64,000 bases of DNA. Source: Stenotrophomonas ginsengisoli. GTDB lineage: Bacteria > Pseudomonadota > Gammaproteobacteria > Xanthomonadales > Xanthomonadaceae. Positions 7,994-19,565 of this stretch are shown here, piece after piece. A program made the translations under genes and the position numbers. Location of the stretch: contig NZ_LDJM01000026.1 of assembly GCF_001431485.1 (NCBI RefSeq), positions 1 to 64,000 of the forward strand, in the 5' to 3' direction. A model generated the notes under the pieces. That model had not been told where the DNA came from and searched no databases. It saw only the letters and a program-made list of their open reading frames with translations. Numbering within the stretch: the first letter of the stretch is position 1; every line of letters begins with the position of its first letter.

Positions 7994-8947
7994 ATGACCG
8001 CAGTTGTAGTTGCCGGTTCCTTCAATGTCGACCACGTCTGGCGTTGCGACACCCTGCCCGCCGGCGGGGCCACCATTGCCGGGCGTTACAGCACCGGCCC
8101 GGGCGGCAAGGGCTTCAACCAGGCCGTGGCCGCCGGCCGTGCCGGTGCCAGCACCACCTTCGTCTGCGCCCTGGGCGATGACGCCGGTGGTGCCCTGGCC
8201 CGCCAGCTGGCCGGTGCCGATGGCCTGTCCCTGGTGGCCGAAGCCAGCGCCGAGCCGACCGGCACCGCCGGCATCTATGTCGATGCCCGTGGCCGTAACT
8301 CGATCGTGATCGGTGCCGGCGCCAATGCCTCGCTGAGCATCCCCTTCGTCACTGCCAACCAGTCCCTGGTCGGCAGTGCCAAGGTGCTGCTGGCCCAGCT
8401 CGAATCGCCGATCGAGACGATCGAGGCGGCACTGGAACTGGCCCGCCAGAACGGGGTCACCACGGTGCTCAACGCAGCGCCGGCCAATGCCCCGTCCACC
8501 ATCAGCCTGCTCAAGCTGGCCGATGTGCTCACCCCCAACGAAACCGAGTTCGCTGCCCTGCTCAGCCGTCATGTAGGCGAGCGCATCGAAGCCGATGACG
8601 TGGCCGCGCTGGACGGCGCAACCCTGCACGAGCTGTGCCGCAAGCTGTCCGGCAACACCGTGGTGGTGACCCTGGGCGCGGTGGGCGTGTTCGTCTCCCA
8701 CGCCCCGGAACGCCTGCGTGGCGACAGCAGCGCCTATTACCGGGTGGCTGCCGAGACCGTGCAGGCGGTGGACACCACCGGTGCCGGGGACGCCTTCAAC
8801 GGCGCCCTGGCCGCGTCGCTGGCCACGGTGGCCGATGTGCCGTTTGCCCAGCACGTGCGCTTTGCCAACCGCTACGCCGCCCGTTCCACCGAGAACGAAG
8901 GCGCCGCGCTGGCGATGCCCCGCTTCACCCCGGCCGATGCGGTCTGA
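7994..8947 (+). CDS. rbsK: PfkB-family sugar kinase, ribokinase type
   Basis: A 317-residue kinase with both PfkB signatures: GPGGKGFNQAVAAGRAGA in the N-terminal part (substrate site) and DTTGAGDAFNGALA near residue 255, where the second Asp is the catalytic base. Ribokinase phosphorylates ribose at O5 for entry into the pentose phosphate pathway; the position directly behind nupC fits ribose released from imported nucleosides. A nucleoside kinase of the same family is the main alternative. Confidence 0.85.
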   Translation: MTAVVVAGSFNVDHVWRCDTLPAGGATIAGRYSTGPGGKGFNQAVAAGRAGASTTFVCALGDDAGGALARQLAGADGLSLVAEASAEPTGTAGIYVDARGRNSIVIGAGANASLSIPFVTANQSLVGSAKVLLAQLESPIETIEAALELARQNGVTTVLNAAPANAPSTISLLKLADVLTPNETEFAALLSRHVGERIEADDVAALDGATLHELCRKLSGNTVVVTLGAVGVFVSHAPERLRGDSSAYYRVAAETVQAVDTTGAGDAFNGALAASLATVADVPFAQHVRFANRYAARSTENEGAALAMPRFTPADAV

Positions 8948-8970
8948 GACCGCACTGACCCGGTGACCAC

Positions 8971-8993
8971 AAGGCCCGCCACGTGCGGGCCTT
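8971..8993 (+). terminator. Terminator after rbsK
   Basis: AAGGCCCGC and GCGGGCCTT form a perfect 9-bp stem around a 5-base loop, 23 bases after the rbsK stop. The T-rich tail is weak (GTGCGTT). It ends the nupC-rbsK unit. Confidence 0.7.
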
Positions 8994-9084
8994 GTGCGTT
9001 CCAGGCCCTGGTCAGCGGCGCAATCTGAACCGGATCTGCCGGCAGTGCTCGCCCGTGCAGGCCGGCGGCTGCGACAATACGCCG

Positions 9085-10074
9085 ATGCAGATCGGCCCCT
9101 ACACCATTGCCCCCAACGTCGTCCTCGCGCCCATGGCCGGGGTCACCGACAAGCCCTTCCGCCAGCTGTGCAAGCAGCTCGGCGCTGGCCTGGCCGCCTC
9201 GGAGATGACCATCTCCGATCCGCGTTTCTGGAACACCCGCAAGTCCATCCACCGCATGGACCATGCCGGCGAGCCGGCCCCGATCAGCGTGCAGATCGCC
9301 GGCACCCAGCCGCAGCAGCTGGCCGAAGCGGCGCGCTACAACGTGGACAACGGCGCCCAGATCATCGACATCAACATGGGCTGCCCGGCCAAGAAGGTCT
9401 GCAATGCCTGGGCCGGCTCGGCCCTGATGCGCGATGAGCAGCTGGTGGCGCAGATCCTGGAAGCGGTGGTCGGTGCGGTCGAGGTGCCGGTGACGCTGAA
9501 GATCCGTACCGGCTGGTGCGCCGAAGTGCGCAATGCCCCGACCATCGCGCACATCGCCGAGCAGTCCGGCATTGCCGCGCTGGCCATCCACGGCCGCACC
9601 CGCAACCAGCACTACACCGGGGAAGCGGAGTACGACACCATCGCCGCGATCAAGGCCCGGCTGTCGATCCCGGTGCTGGCCAACGGCGACATCGACTCCC
9701 CGCAGAAGGCGGCCTTTGTGCTCAAGCACACCGGTGCCGATGCGGTGATGGTCGGGCGTGCCGCGCAGGGGCGTCCGTGGATCTTCCGCGAGATCGCCCA
9801 CTACCTGGCCACCGGCGAGCTGCTGCCGCCGCCGGACCTGACCGAAGTGCGCGACATCCTGACCGGCCACCTGCAGCACCTGCACCAGTTCTACGGCGAG
9901 CAGCAGGGCGTGCGCATCGCGCGCAAGCACCTGGGCTGGTATGCCAAGGACCGCCCGGAAAACGCCGCCTTCCGTGCGGTGGTCAACCGCGCCGAGACCC
10001 CGGACGAGCAGCTGCGCCTGACCGCCGACTACTTCGATGCCCTGATCGCCGGCCAAACGCTGCCGGCCGCCTGA
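9085..10074 (+). CDS. dusB: tRNA-dihydrouridine synthase B
   Basis: A 329-residue FMN-dependent enzyme that reduces uridine to dihydrouridine in tRNA. The barrel begins PNVVLAPMAGVTDKPFRQLC; the signature MGCPAKKVCNAWAGSALM contains the catalytic cysteine (first C), with KIRTGW, HGRTRNQHYTGEA and VMVGRAAQGRPWIF for FMN and phosphate binding. Length and sequence match DusB rather than DusA or DusC. The ATG at 9085 gives the standard N-terminus. In enterobacteria dusB precedes fis; here a methyltransferase follows instead. Confidence 0.93.
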   Translation: MQIGPYTIAPNVVLAPMAGVTDKPFRQLCKQLGAGLAASEMTISDPRFWNTRKSIHRMDHAGEPAPISVQIAGTQPQQLAEAARYNVDNGAQIIDINMGCPAKKVCNAWAGSALMRDEQLVAQILEAVVGAVEVPVTLKIRTGWCAEVRNAPTIAHIAEQSGIAALAIHGRTRNQHYTGEAEYDTIAAIKARLSIPVLANGDIDSPQKAAFVLKHTGADAVMVGRAAQGRPWIFREIAHYLATGELLPPPDLTEVRDILTGHLQHLHQFYGEQQGVRIARKHLGWYAKDRPENAAFRAVVNRAETPDEQLRLTADYFDALIAGQTLPAA

Positions 10075-10077
10075 TTC

Positions 10078-10098
10078 CTTATCGCCAGCGGCGATAAG
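10078..10098 (+). terminator. Hairpin after dusB
   Basis: CTTATCGCC and GGCGATAAG form a perfect 9-bp stem with a 3-base loop, beginning three bases after the dusB stop codon. No T-tract follows. The remaining 158 bases up to the next gene show nothing recognisable. Confidence 0.5.
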
Positions 10099-10256
10099 CA
10101 CAGCACCAGCGGCCATATGCCGGCGCACCCCGCGCCAGCCCCTGTCCCGGCTGGATTGGCCCGGCCACGGCAACACTGCATCCCGTTGCCGTGCCACCGC
10201 CGTAACCGGCCACTGCGCACACTGCCGGTCATCCAAGCCTAGTTGTAGTGCTGTAG

Positions 10257-11078
10257 ATGACCGACAACGATTTCCCCTACCTGCACGGGTTCTCCGACAC
10301 CGAACAGGCCCGCCTGCGCAAGCAGGCCCGTTTGTTCGAGCCGACCCTGTTTGCCGACATCGACTTCACCGCCAGCCGCCACCTGCTGGAGGTCGGCTGC
10401 GGAGTGGCCGCGCAGAGCGAGATCCTGCTGCGGCGCTTCCCGGACCTGCGCATCACCGGGGTGGACCTCAATGCCCGCCAGCTGGAGAGCGCCCGCGCCC
10501 ACATGGCCGGCCTGCCCTGGCTGGAACAACGCTGGGAAGCCCACCAGGCCGATGCCGCCAACCTGCCGTTCGAGCCGCGCAGCTTCGATGGCGCCTTCCT
10601 GTGCTGGATCCTGGAGCACGTGCCCTCCCCGGCCCAGGTGCTGGGCGAAGTACGCCGGGTGCTGACCCCGGGCGCGCCGGTGTACATCAGCGAGGTGATG
10701 AACGCTTCCTTCCTGGTGGACCCGTACTCGCCCAACCTGTGGCGTTACTGGATGGCCTTCAACGATTTCCAGATCGACAGCCATGGCGACCCGTTCGTCG
10801 GTGCCAAGCTGGGCAACCTGCTGCTGGCCGGTGGCTTCCGTGACGTCACCACCCAGGTCAAGACCATCCACCTGGACAACCGCGACCCGGCCCGACGCAA
10901 GGCCATGTTCGCCGACTGGGAAGAGCTGCTGCTCTCGGCCGCCGACCAGCTGATTGCCGCCGGCAAGGTCGATGCGGCCACGGTGGAGGGCATGCGCGCC
11001 GAATTTGCCCAGGTCCAGCGCGACCCGGATGCGGTGTTCTTCTACTCCTTCGTCCAGGCCCGGGCGGTGGTCTACTGA
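10257..11078 (+). CDS. Class I SAM-dependent methyltransferase
   Basis: A 273-residue Rossmann-fold methyltransferase. Motif I is LLEVGCGVAAQSEILLRRFP, followed by the acidic ribose-binding residue in ITGVDLNARQ, DAANLPFEPRSFDGAFLCWILEHV (motifs post-I/II), and a C-terminal helical region. It looks like a UbiE/Methyltransf_11-type enzyme on a small molecule, but no substrate can be assigned. It converges with the YdjM-like gene and the two coding regions overlap by seven bases at the stop codons. Confidence 0.85.
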   Translation: MTDNDFPYLHGFSDTEQARLRKQARLFEPTLFADIDFTASRHLLEVGCGVAAQSEILLRRFPDLRITGVDLNARQLESARAHMAGLPWLEQRWEAHQADAANLPFEPRSFDGAFLCWILEHVPSPAQVLGEVRRVLTPGAPVYISEVMNASFLVDPYSPNLWRYWMAFNDFQIDSHGDPFVGAKLGNLLLAGGFRDVTTQVKTIHLDNRDPARRKAMFADWEELLLSAADQLIAAGKVDAATVEGMRAEFAQVQRDPDAVFFYSFVQARAVVY

Positions 11079-12109
11079 GCCACCGCCGGGTGCCAGATCC
11101 GGCACCACATCGCCGCCAGCCGGGCCCCGGCCTCGGCGCGGCGTTCGGCACGGGCGTAATCCGGGCGCAGCTGCTCGGTCTGGATTGCCTGCCACTGGCC
11201 ATCGGCCTGGCGGGCGACGGCAAAGTTGAAGGTGTAATCCGGATCCATGCCCATGCGCAGGTCACTCAGGACCAGCCGCTCGCCCTCCACCCGCGCGCGC
11301 ATGAAGCCGCCATTGAACCAGGCCAGACGCTGCACCGCCGGCAGCGCGGCATTGGCCGCCAGCGCCGCGTCATCGGAAAGATGGAAGACAAACTGCATCG
11401 GGCCCTGATCGGCCACCAGCGAGCGCTCACCCACCCAGTAGCCGCCCTCGCCCACCGCAATCACCCGCCACAGCAGGGTGTTGAACGGCTGCGCAGCGGC
11501 CATCAAGCGGTGCGGCGCGGCCCCCAGCGCGACCAGGTCGGTACGGGCCTGCTGCTCCACCCGGTATTTGGCCAGCAGCGACCAGCCCAGGTAGGTCGAG
11601 CTCAACGCCAGCCCGGCCAGCAGCGCGCGCTGCGCCACCGGCCTCTGCCGTGCCCACCAGGCCCAGGCACAGGCGATGAGCAGCGGCACGGTATACAGCG
11701 GATCGATGATGAATACCCCGCCCCAGACCGAGGGGGGCACGCTCAGTGGCCACCAGACCTGGGTGCCGTACACGGTGAAGGCATCCAGCATCGGGTGGGT
11801 GACCAGGGCCAGCACGATGGCCCACCACCAGCGCAGCGGCGCCTGCGCCACCCGGCCGTGGCCCAGGCGCTTGTACAGCCACCAGATCAGGGTGCCGGCC
11901 AGCGGCAGGGTGAACAGCGAGTGGCTCCAGCTGCGGTGCTCGGTCATCCGCGCCACCGGGTCATCGGTCAGCGCCATCAGCACGAAGGTGTCCAGGTCCG
12001 GCAGGGTGCCCAGCGCGGCACCGGCCAGCAGGGCCGCGCGGCGGTGGCCGGGCGGTGCGATCGCGGCCGCCACGGCGCCGCCAAGAACAATCTGCGAGAG
12101 TGAATCCAT
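11072..12109 (-). CDS. YdjM-like membrane-bound metal-dependent hydrolase (DUF457)
   Basis: A 345-residue protein with an N-terminal membrane domain and a C-terminal soluble part. The N-terminus MDSLSQIVLGGAVAAAIAPP, the GTLPDLD motif, HRSWSHSLF and THPMLDAFTVYG supply the conserved Asp/His residues of the YdjM/DUF457 family of predicted membrane-bound hydrolases; E. coli YdjM belongs to the SOS regulon. No LexA box was recognised upstream. The C-terminal half (from about residue 190) has the look of a small periplasmic or cytosolic domain of unknown role. Confidence 0.82.
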   Translation of the reverse strand: MDSLSQIVLGGAVAAAIAPPGHRRAALLAGAALGTLPDLDTFVLMALTDDPVARMTEHRSWSHSLFTLPLAGTLIWWLYKRLGHGRVAQAPLRWWWAIVLALVTHPMLDAFTVYGTQVWWPLSVPPSVWGGVFIIDPLYTVPLLIACAWAWWARQRPVAQRALLAGLALSSTYLGWSLLAKYRVEQQARTDLVALGAAPHRLMAAAQPFNTLLWRVIAVGEGGYWVGERSLVADQGPMQFVFHLSDDAALAANAALPAVQRLAWFNGGFMRARVEGERLVLSDLRMGMDPDYTFNFAVARQADGQWQAIQTEQLRPDYARAERRAEAGARLAAMWCRIWHPAVAQ

Positions 12110-12260
12110 CGGCCGATGCTAGCAGGCAAAGAAAACATGGTCTTAGCACCGGTCACGCTTAACTGGGGGCAACAACGTCGATTTGCCTATGCACATCCGG
12201 GCGTTGCCGTGTATCATTCGCGCCCATCTTTCCATCCGAATCAAGGGATATAGCCAAAAA

Positions 12261-13496
<1,236 letters not shown>

Positions 13497-13520
13497 GCGT
13501 ACGCGGTCAGGCAATTCCAA

Positions 13521-13553
13521 CAAGGCCCCGCCCCGTGCGGGGCCTTGTTGTTT
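13521..13553 (+). terminator. Terminator after metK
   Basis: A 10-bp perfect stem (CAAGGCCCCG / CGGGGCCTTG) with a 7-base loop, followed by TTGTTT, 24 bases after the metK stop. A standard intrinsic terminator. Confidence 0.85.
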
Positions 13554-13629
13554 GCCGCGCCCTGCGGGTGGACAGGAAAAAAGCGCGCCCACGGTGTAGC
13601 CTGAGCCGCCCAGCACACTGATCCAACGC

Positions 13630-14121
13630 ATGAACGAGCCGCAGTCCCACCAGTTGAGCATGACCGTGCTGATGACCCCGGACATGGCCAACTTCTCCGG
13701 CAAGGTCCACGGCGGAGCCGTGCTGCGCCTGCTCGACCAGGTGGCCTATGCCTGTGCCAGCCGCTATGCCGGCCGCTATGTGGTGACCCTGTCGGTGGAC
13801 CAGGTGACCTTCCGCGAGCCGATCGCGGTGGGCGAGCTGGTCACCTTCCTGGCTTCGGTCAACTACACCGGCACCTCGTCAATGGAAGTGGGCATCAAGG
13901 TGGTGGCCGAGGACATCATTGGCCAGAGTGTGCGCCACGCCAACAGCTGCTTCTTCACCATGGTGGCGGTGGACGAACACGGCAAGCCGACCCCGGTGCC
14001 CGCCCTGCAGCCGGCCAATGCCGATGAACGCCGACGCCATGCCGCCGCGCAGATCCGGCGCCAGCTGCGCCAGGAAATGGAGCAGCGCCACCACCAGCTG
14101 CTGGCCGCCAGCATCCCCTGA
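13630..14121 (+). CDS. Acyl-CoA thioesterase, hotdog fold
   Basis: A 163-residue hotdog-fold thioesterase of the YciA/BACH type. Key pieces are the acidic-site helix NFSGKVHGGAVLRLLDQVAYACASRYAG, the strand VVTLSVDQVTFREPIAVGELV, and SVNYTGTSSMEVGIKVVAEDI. Such cytosolic enzymes hydrolyse acyl-CoA to free fatty acid and CoA, usually on medium/long or short chains. The C-terminal 40 residues are charged and helical. It converges with ppc, 47 bases apart. Confidence 0.88.
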   Translation: MNEPQSHQLSMTVLMTPDMANFSGKVHGGAVLRLLDQVAYACASRYAGRYVVTLSVDQVTFREPIAVGELVTFLASVNYTGTSSMEVGIKVVAEDIIGQSVRHANSCFFTMVAVDEHGKPTPVPALQPANADERRRHAAAQIRRQLRQEMEQRHHQLLAASIP

Positions 14122-14168
14122 TGCATGACGCCGCAGGCAGCGGCTGGCCATGCTCGGCCAGCGCCGCC

Positions 14169-16877
14169 TCAACCGGTGTTCTGCAGGCCCTGGGCCACGC
14201 CGTTGACGCAGGCCTTCAAGGCCCGCAACAGCGGGTCATCATCGTGGCTGCCGGCTTCGCGCCAGCGCCGCAGCAGGTCCACCTGGAGCACGCTCATCGG
14301 GTCGATGTAAGGGTTGCGCAGGCGGATGGACAGCTCCAGCCGCGGGTCCTGGGCCAGCAGGCTGGTGTTGCCGGTGAGCCGGCCCAGCCAGTGCAGGGTC
14401 AAGGCGTGCTCGCCGCGCAGCAGCGGGAAGAACACCCCGTGCAGCGGCCCGGACAGGGCCGAGAAGCTCTCGGCGATGGTGATGTCGCCCTTGCTCATCA
14501 CCATCGCCACGTCATCCAGGAAGGCCTTGAAGAAGGGCCACTGCTGGGCCATCTGGCGCAACGCCGGTTCGTGCCCGGCATTGACCAGCGCCTGCAGGCC
14601 ACTGCCCACCCCGTACCAGCCGGGAATGCCGGCCCTGGCCTGGCTCCAGGCAAACACCCACGGAATGGCGCGCAGGTTGGACAGCCCGGCATCGCTGCCC
14701 AGCCGGCGTGCCGGGCGCGAGCCCAGGGTCATGCGCTCGATCACGTCCACCGGGGTGGCCTGGCGGAACCAGGTCATGAACTCGCGGTGCCCGACCAGCG
14801 CGCGGTAGGCCTGGCTGCTGTGGGCCGCCAGCAGGTCCATCACCGGCTTCCACGCCTCCTCGCGCGGGTCGGCCGGGCGCGGGCGCAGGCTGGCCCGCAG
14901 CACGGCCCCGGCGGTCTGCTCCAGCGAGCGCAGGGCCAGCGCGCGGATACCGTACTTGCGGTGGATCACCTCGCCCTGCTCGGTGACCCGCAGGTGGCCG
15001 TCGATGCTGCCACGCGGCGCGGCCTGCACCGCATGGGTGGTCTTGCCACCACCGCGGCTGACCGAACCACCCCGCCCATGGAAGAAGCCCAGGGCGATGC
15101 CGGCCTGGTGCGCGGCCTGCACCATCTCCACCTGGGCGCGCTGCAGGCCCCAGCGCGAGGCGACGATGCCGCCGTCCTTGCCGCTGTCCGAATAGCCCAG
15201 CATCACCGTCTGCCGGTTGCCGCGGGCGGCCAGGTGGGCGCGGTACACCGGGCAGGCAAACAGGTCACGCAGGGTGGCCGTGGCATGGGCCAGGTCGTCG
15301 ATGGTTTCAAACAGCGGCACCACGTCCAGCGCCACCTGCCCCTGCCCGTCCAGCAAGCCGCCGCGACGGGCCAGGGCCAGCACCGCCAGCACATCGGCGC
15401 GGCTGTGGGCCATGGAGATGATGTAGTTGCCCAGGGCGCCGTCCCCATGGCTGGCGCGGGCCGCGGCCAGGGTCGCAAACACCGCCTGCAGACGCTGCCC
15501 TTCGCCACCGCAGGCCGCCGGCAGCACCTGCTCCCCGGCCGCCAACGGTGCCAGCAGTGCAGCGCGCGCGGTGGCATCTGCAGCCTCGGCCAGGGCCGGC
15601 AGATCCTCGGCCAGGGCGGCATCGTGCACCCGGGATTCCTGGCGTACATCCAGCCGGGCCAGATGGAAGCCGAAGGTGCGCACCCGCCACAGCAGGCGGC
15701 GCAGGGCGAACGCCCCGGCCTGCTCGCCACGGTTGGCCAGCAGGCTGTCCAGCATCAGCTGCAGGTCATCGATCAGCGCCTGCGGGCCGGCATAGGCCGC
15801 CTCGCCACCACTGCCGGTCTGGCGCAGGCGCTGCGCCACCAGGCCCAACAGCTGGCGGTAGGGCATGTCGGCATGACGCGGGCTGGCCTGCACCTGCGGC
15901 AGGCGCTGGCGGTAATCGGCCAGACGCTGCAGCACCGCGGCGGCAACGCCGACCCGCTCGCTGGACTGGCTCAGCACACTGCCCAGGCGTTCGATCTCCT
16001 CCACATACAGGCCCAGCACCGCATCGCGCTGGGCGGCAAAGGTGGCGGCGATGGTGCCGGCATCCACATTCGGGTTGCCGTCCATGTCGCCCCCTACCCA
16101 GGTGCCGAAGCGCAACAGCGCCGGCAGCTCCAGGCTGGCGCCGTAGGTCTGCACGATGGCCTGGTCCAGGGTCTCGTAGAACACCGGCACCACCCGGTAC
16201 AACACCCGGGTCAGGTAATAGCCCACGTGCTCGCGCTCGCCCTCCACGGTGGGCCGCACCGGGGCACTGTCACTGGTCTGCCAGCTGGAGGTCAGGGCCA
16301 TGCGCAAGCGCGCATGGTCGGCCGCACGCTCACCCGGGGTACGCCCGCCATCCAGGCCGTTGACCAGCGCCCCGACCATGATCTGTTCCTTGTCCAGCAG
16401 CACCCGCCGCACCGATTCGGTGGGATGGGCGGTGAACACCGGCTCGATGTCGATGCGCGGCAGCCAGGCCGCCAGTTCCTCGAGGCCCACGCCCTGTTCC
16501 TTGAGCCGGGACAGGGCATCGTGCAGGCCATCGGGTTGCGGCCGGGCACTGCCGGCACGCTGGTAATCACGCCGGCGGCGGATGCGGTGCACCCGCTCGG
16601 CAATGTTGACCACCTGGAAATAGGTGGCAAACGCGCGCACCAGGCTCTCGGCCTGTTCCGGTGCCAGCCCGGCCAGTGGCTGGGCCAGCTGGGCCAGCGG
16701 CTGGCCGCTTTCGCGGCGCTCGATGGCGTGGGTGCGTACCTGCTCCACCTCGGCCAGGAAATTGTCGCTGACCTGTTCGGCCAGCATCTGCCCGACCAGG
16801 CTGCCGAGCTGGCGCACGTCATCGCGCAACGGCAGGTCGGCGGTGGCAAAACGGATGTGGCTGCGTTGCTCGTTCAT
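14169..16877 (-). CDS. ppc: Phosphoenolpyruvate carboxylase
   Basis: A 902-residue anaplerotic enzyme making oxaloacetate from PEP and bicarbonate. Active-site marks are [12 protein letters not shown] (catalytic His), [24 protein letters not shown], the glycine-rich [14 protein letters not shown] and the C-terminal [17 protein letters not shown]. It ends in NTG, near the usual C-terminal NTG/Gly. The start at 16877 ([19 protein letters not shown]) agrees with the xanthomonad family N-terminus; a reading starting ten codons earlier is possible. Confidence 0.96.
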   Translation of the reverse strand: MNEQRSHIRFATADLPLRDDVRQLGSLVGQMLAEQVSDNFLAEVEQVRTHAIERRESGQPLAQLAQPLAGLAPEQAESLVRAFATYFQVVNIAERVHRIRRRRDYQRAGSARPQPDGLHDALSRLKEQGVGLEELAAWLPRIDIEPVFTAHPTESVRRVLLDKEQIMVGALVNGLDGGRTPGERAADHARLRMALTSSWQTSDSAPVRPTVEGEREHVGYYLTRVLYRVVPVFYETLDQAIVQTYGASLELPALLRFGTWVGGDMDGNPNVDAGTIAATFAAQRDAVLGLYVEEIERLGSVLSQSSERVGVAAAVLQRLADYRQRLPQVQASPRHADMPYRQLLGLVAQRLRQTGSGGEAAYAGPQALIDDLQLMLDSLLANRGEQAGAFALRRLLWRVRTFGFHLARLDVRQESRVHDAALAEDLPALAEAADATARAALLAPLAAGEQVLPAACGGEGQRLQAVFATLAAARASHGDGALGNYIISMAHSRADVLAVLALARRGGLLDGQGQVALDVVPLFETIDDLAHATATLRDLFACPVYRAHLAARGNRQTVMLGYSDSGKDGGIVASRWGLQRAQVEMVQAAHQAGIALGFFHGRGGSVSRGGGKTTHAVQAAPRGSIDGHLRVTEQGEVIHRKYGIRALALRSLEQTAGAVLRASLRPRPADPREEAWKPVMDLLAAHSSQAYRALVGHREFMTWFRQATPVDVIERMTLGSRPARRLGSDAGLSNLRAIPWVFAWSQARAGIPGWYGVGSGLQALVNAGHEPALRQMAQQWPFFKAFLDDVAMVMSKGDITIAESFSALSGPLHGVFFPLLRGEHALTLHWLGRLTGNTSLLAQDPRLELSIRLRNPYIDPMSVLQVDLLRRWREAGSHDDDPLLRALKACVNGVAQGLQNTG

Positions 16878-16954
16878 GGCGGACACTGCGCAGGGAACCT
16901 GACCCAAGCCTAGCGCATGCCGGCGTCCGGATTTTGCAGCGCAGCACGAAAAGT

Positions 16955-16986
16955 ATCAGGGCGCCGCCTCAGCGCAGCGCCCTGAT
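16955..16986 (-). terminator. Terminator of the S9 peptidase gene
   Basis: ATCAGGGCGC and GCGCCCTGAT form a perfect 10-bp stem with a 12-base loop. On the minus strand the stem is followed by ACTTTTC. It lies 18 bases past the S9 peptidase stop and upstream of ppc. Confidence 0.7.
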
Positions 16987-17004
16987 GACCGGACAGGGCG
17001 CAGC

Positions 17005-19500
17005 TCAGCGGCCGCGCTTGCCGCCCTGCTCCACCTTGCCCACATGCTGCTCCAGCCAGGTTTCGGTTTCGCTGAGCATGTGCAGGATCGACTCGCGCGC
17101 ACGGTAGGCATGCGACTCGTTGGGCAACATCACCAGCCGCGACGTGCCGCCCAGGCCCTTGACCGCGGCAAACATGCGCTCGGACTGGATCGGGAAGGTG
17201 CCGGAGTTGTTGTCCTGCTCGCCGTGGATGAACAGGATCGGGTCCTTGATGTCCTGCGCGTAATTGAACGGCGACATCTGCAGGTAGGTGTCCTGGGCCT
17301 GCCAGTAGTTGCGCTCCTCGGCCTGGAAACCGAACGGGGTCAGGGTGCGGTTGTAGGCCCCGCTGCGGGCGATGCCGGCGGCAAACAGGCGGGTATGGGC
17401 CAGCAGGTTGGCAGTCATGAAGGCGCCGTAGGAATGCCCGCCCACCGCGATCTTGCCGCGCTGCCCCACGCCCCGGCGCTCGATCTCGGCCACCGCGGCT
17501 TCGGCCGAGGCCACCAGCTGGGCAATGTAGGTGTCATTGGGCTCGGCATCGCCCTCGCCGATGATCGGCATGGACGGGTTGTTGAGCACCACCCAGCCCT
17601 TGGCCAGCATCGCCTGCGGGCCCCAGTAGCTGGGCGCATTGAAGCGGTACGGCGAGCCGGTGACCTGGCTGGCCGCTTCGGCCGATTTGAACTCGCCCGG
17701 ATAGGCCCACAGCAATACCGGGCGCGGCCCGTCCTTCTTGGCGTCATAGCCCGGCGGCAGCAGCAGCTCGGCGGTCAGCTGCACGCCATCGGCGCGTGCG
17801 TAACGGATCTGCTCCTTGCGCACCCCGGCCAGGGCCGGCACCGGATGGGCGATGTCGGTGAGCTGGCGCTCGCTGCCGGTGGACAGGTCACGCACGAAGA
17901 TGTTGCCCGGCCGGTCCGGGGTTTCGCGGCTGATCAGCAGCTGCCCGCCGTTGTCATCGAGCACCGCCATCGGCATCACGTATTCCCCCTCGCCGGACTG
18001 GTACAGGCGGGTGGCCTTGGCGCTGGACAGCTCGAAGCGGTCCACGAAGGGGCGGTCGCCGGCTTCCGAGGCGCCGGCACCGACCAGGAAGATGGCGCTG
18101 CCGTCAGCGCTGAACTGGAGCAGGCGCTGGCCGTTGGCCGCACTGGTGAGCAGCGGCGTGCCCGGGTCGTTGTAACGGTCCTGCGAGGAGCGGTCACTGA
18201 GCAGCTTGGGCGCGACTTGCGGGTTGTCCGGGGCAATCTGCCAGCGCTTGGACCAGCGGGTCTTGAACCAGCGTTCGTTGAGCAGGGCCACCTCGCCATT
18301 GCCCCAGCTGATGCCGGCATAGCGGCTGCCCAGCTGGGCCAGGGTGGCCGGCTGCGCATCGAACGGTGCGGCCAGGGTCAGCACGGCATCACGCACGGAC
18401 GCCTCCACATTGGGGTCGCCACCGTCCTGGGCCTCGGCCCAGACCAGGGTGGCCGGGGCATCGGCGCGCCAGCTGACCATGCGCGGGCCGGTGGCCACCG
18501 CGTCGTTGCCGGTGGGCAGGCCCTCCACCAACGGCAGGCTGGCCACCCTGTGGACAAAGTTGCCCTGGCGGTCGAGCACCTCGATCACCCGCGGAAAGGC
18601 ATTGACCGGCACCACGTAGGAATACGGGCGCTGCACCTTCTGCGTCAGCAGGTAGGCGCCATCCGGCGACAGCCCCAGGCCCAGGTAGATACCGGGTGCG
18701 CCGATGGTCTGCAGCTTGCCGCCCAAGGTGATGATGGCCGGCTGCACCTGGGTGTAGTAGTCGAACTGCTCGGCATCGGCCTGGCTGGACAGCAGGTCCT
18801 GGTAAGTGCGGATCGCCCGCACCTGGCCGCTGCTGCTGGTGTTCTGGATGGACGGGCCGGTGGGCGTGGCATCAGCCGGCGGCGGCGCCCCCCGCCCGGA
18901 CGGCTGCAGGCGCAGCAGCAGGCCGCTGCTGTCCGGCAGCCACTGGTAGCCATCGCCGAGCACGGTGTTCAGGCCGGACTGCAGGCGGTGGGCCTGGGCC
19001 CGCTCCACATCCACCAGCCACAGCTCGTTGGCCCCGGCCTGGCTGTCGATATGGTTGAAGGCCACGTAGCGCTGGTCCGGCGACCAGCCCAGCGAGGCCA
19101 CGGCCAGGTTGGCCGGCAGGCCGCTGATGGCCCGCTCGCTGCCATCGGCAATGGACTTCAGGCTCAGGCTGTTGCCGAAGCTGAAACGGCTGTCGGAGAA
19201 GGTGCGCGGATGGATGCGCAGGCCGGCCAGCTTCAGTTCCGGCTGGGCCACCACGGCAATGGACGGCAGCGCCGGGCTGCCCATCTGCACGGCCAGGTCG
19301 CCCTTGGGCGACAGGCTCAGGCTGGGCGCGCGCGGGGCGTCGACGATGGCCTGCAGGGCGGCGCTGGGCAGCTGGTAGCCGGACGTGGCCTGCTGCGCTG
19401 CCGGTTGGGCCTGGGCCAGGGCCAGCGGCGGCACCGACAGCAGCAGGGCCGAAGCCAGCAGGACAAGGGCCGGCAGGCGGCGGAGACGCGGATGGCTCAT
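17005..19500 (-). CDS. Secreted S9-family (prolyl oligopeptidase-fold) peptidase
   Basis: An 831-residue serine peptidase with a signal peptide (LVLLASALLLSVPPLALAQA), so periplasmic or secreted. An N-terminal beta-propeller with repeated strand pairs (SLGWSPDQRYVAF, LGLSPDGAYLLT) precedes an alpha/beta-hydrolase domain. The nucleophile elbow is GGHSYGAFMTANLL; the acid is in FIHGEQDNNSGTFP and the histidine in LPNESHAYRARE. The HGEQDNNSGTFPIQSERMF region resembles S9D glutamyl endopeptidases. It may supply peptide degradation for growth on protein-rich substrates. Substrate specificity cannot be fixed from sequence. Confidence 0.9.
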   Translation of the reverse strand: MSHPRLRRLPALVLLASALLLSVPPLALAQAQPAAQQATSGYQLPSAALQAIVDAPRAPSLSLSPKGDLAVQMGSPALPSIAVVAQPELKLAGLRIHPRTFSDSRFSFGNSLSLKSIADGSERAISGLPANLAVASLGWSPDQRYVAFNHIDSQAGANELWLVDVERAQAHRLQSGLNTVLGDGYQWLPDSSGLLLRLQPSGRGAPPPADATPTGPSIQNTSSSGQVRAIRTYQDLLSSQADAEQFDYYTQVQPAIITLGGKLQTIGAPGIYLGLGLSPDGAYLLTQKVQRPYSYVVPVNAFPRVIEVLDRQGNFVHRVASLPLVEGLPTGNDAVATGPRMVSWRADAPATLVWAEAQDGGDPNVEASVRDAVLTLAAPFDAQPATLAQLGSRYAGISWGNGEVALLNERWFKTRWSKRWQIAPDNPQVAPKLLSDRSSQDRYNDPGTPLLTSAANGQRLLQFSADGSAIFLVGAGASEAGDRPFVDRFELSSAKATRLYQSGEGEYVMPMAVLDDNGGQLLISRETPDRPGNIFVRDLSTGSERQLTDIAHPVPALAGVRKEQIRYARADGVQLTAELLLPPGYDAKKDGPRPVLLWAYPGEFKSAEAASQVTGSPYRFNAPSYWGPQAMLAKGWVVLNNPSMPIIGEGDAEPNDTYIAQLVASAEAAVAEIERRGVGQRGKIAVGGHSYGAFMTANLLAHTRLFAAGIARSGAYNRTLTPFGFQAEERNYWQAQDTYLQMSPFNYAQDIKDPILFIHGEQDNNSGTFPIQSERMFAAVKGLGGTSRLVMLPNESHAYRARESILHMLSETETWLEQHVGKVEQGGKRGR

Positions 19501-19565
19501 GGCAAAGGCTCACAAGGAAATGACCTGCCGACCTTAACAAGCGCGCCGCCAGCGCTCACCTGCCG

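Noticed and set aside
12110-12260. A SAM riboswitch upstream of metK
   Set aside because: No SAM-I, SAM-II or related aptamer core could be recognised in the 151-base leader, only a -10-like TATCAT with no matching -35.
14121-16913. A 930-codon open frame opposite ppc
   Set aside because: Antisense shadow of ppc; no ribosome site and low-complexity composition.
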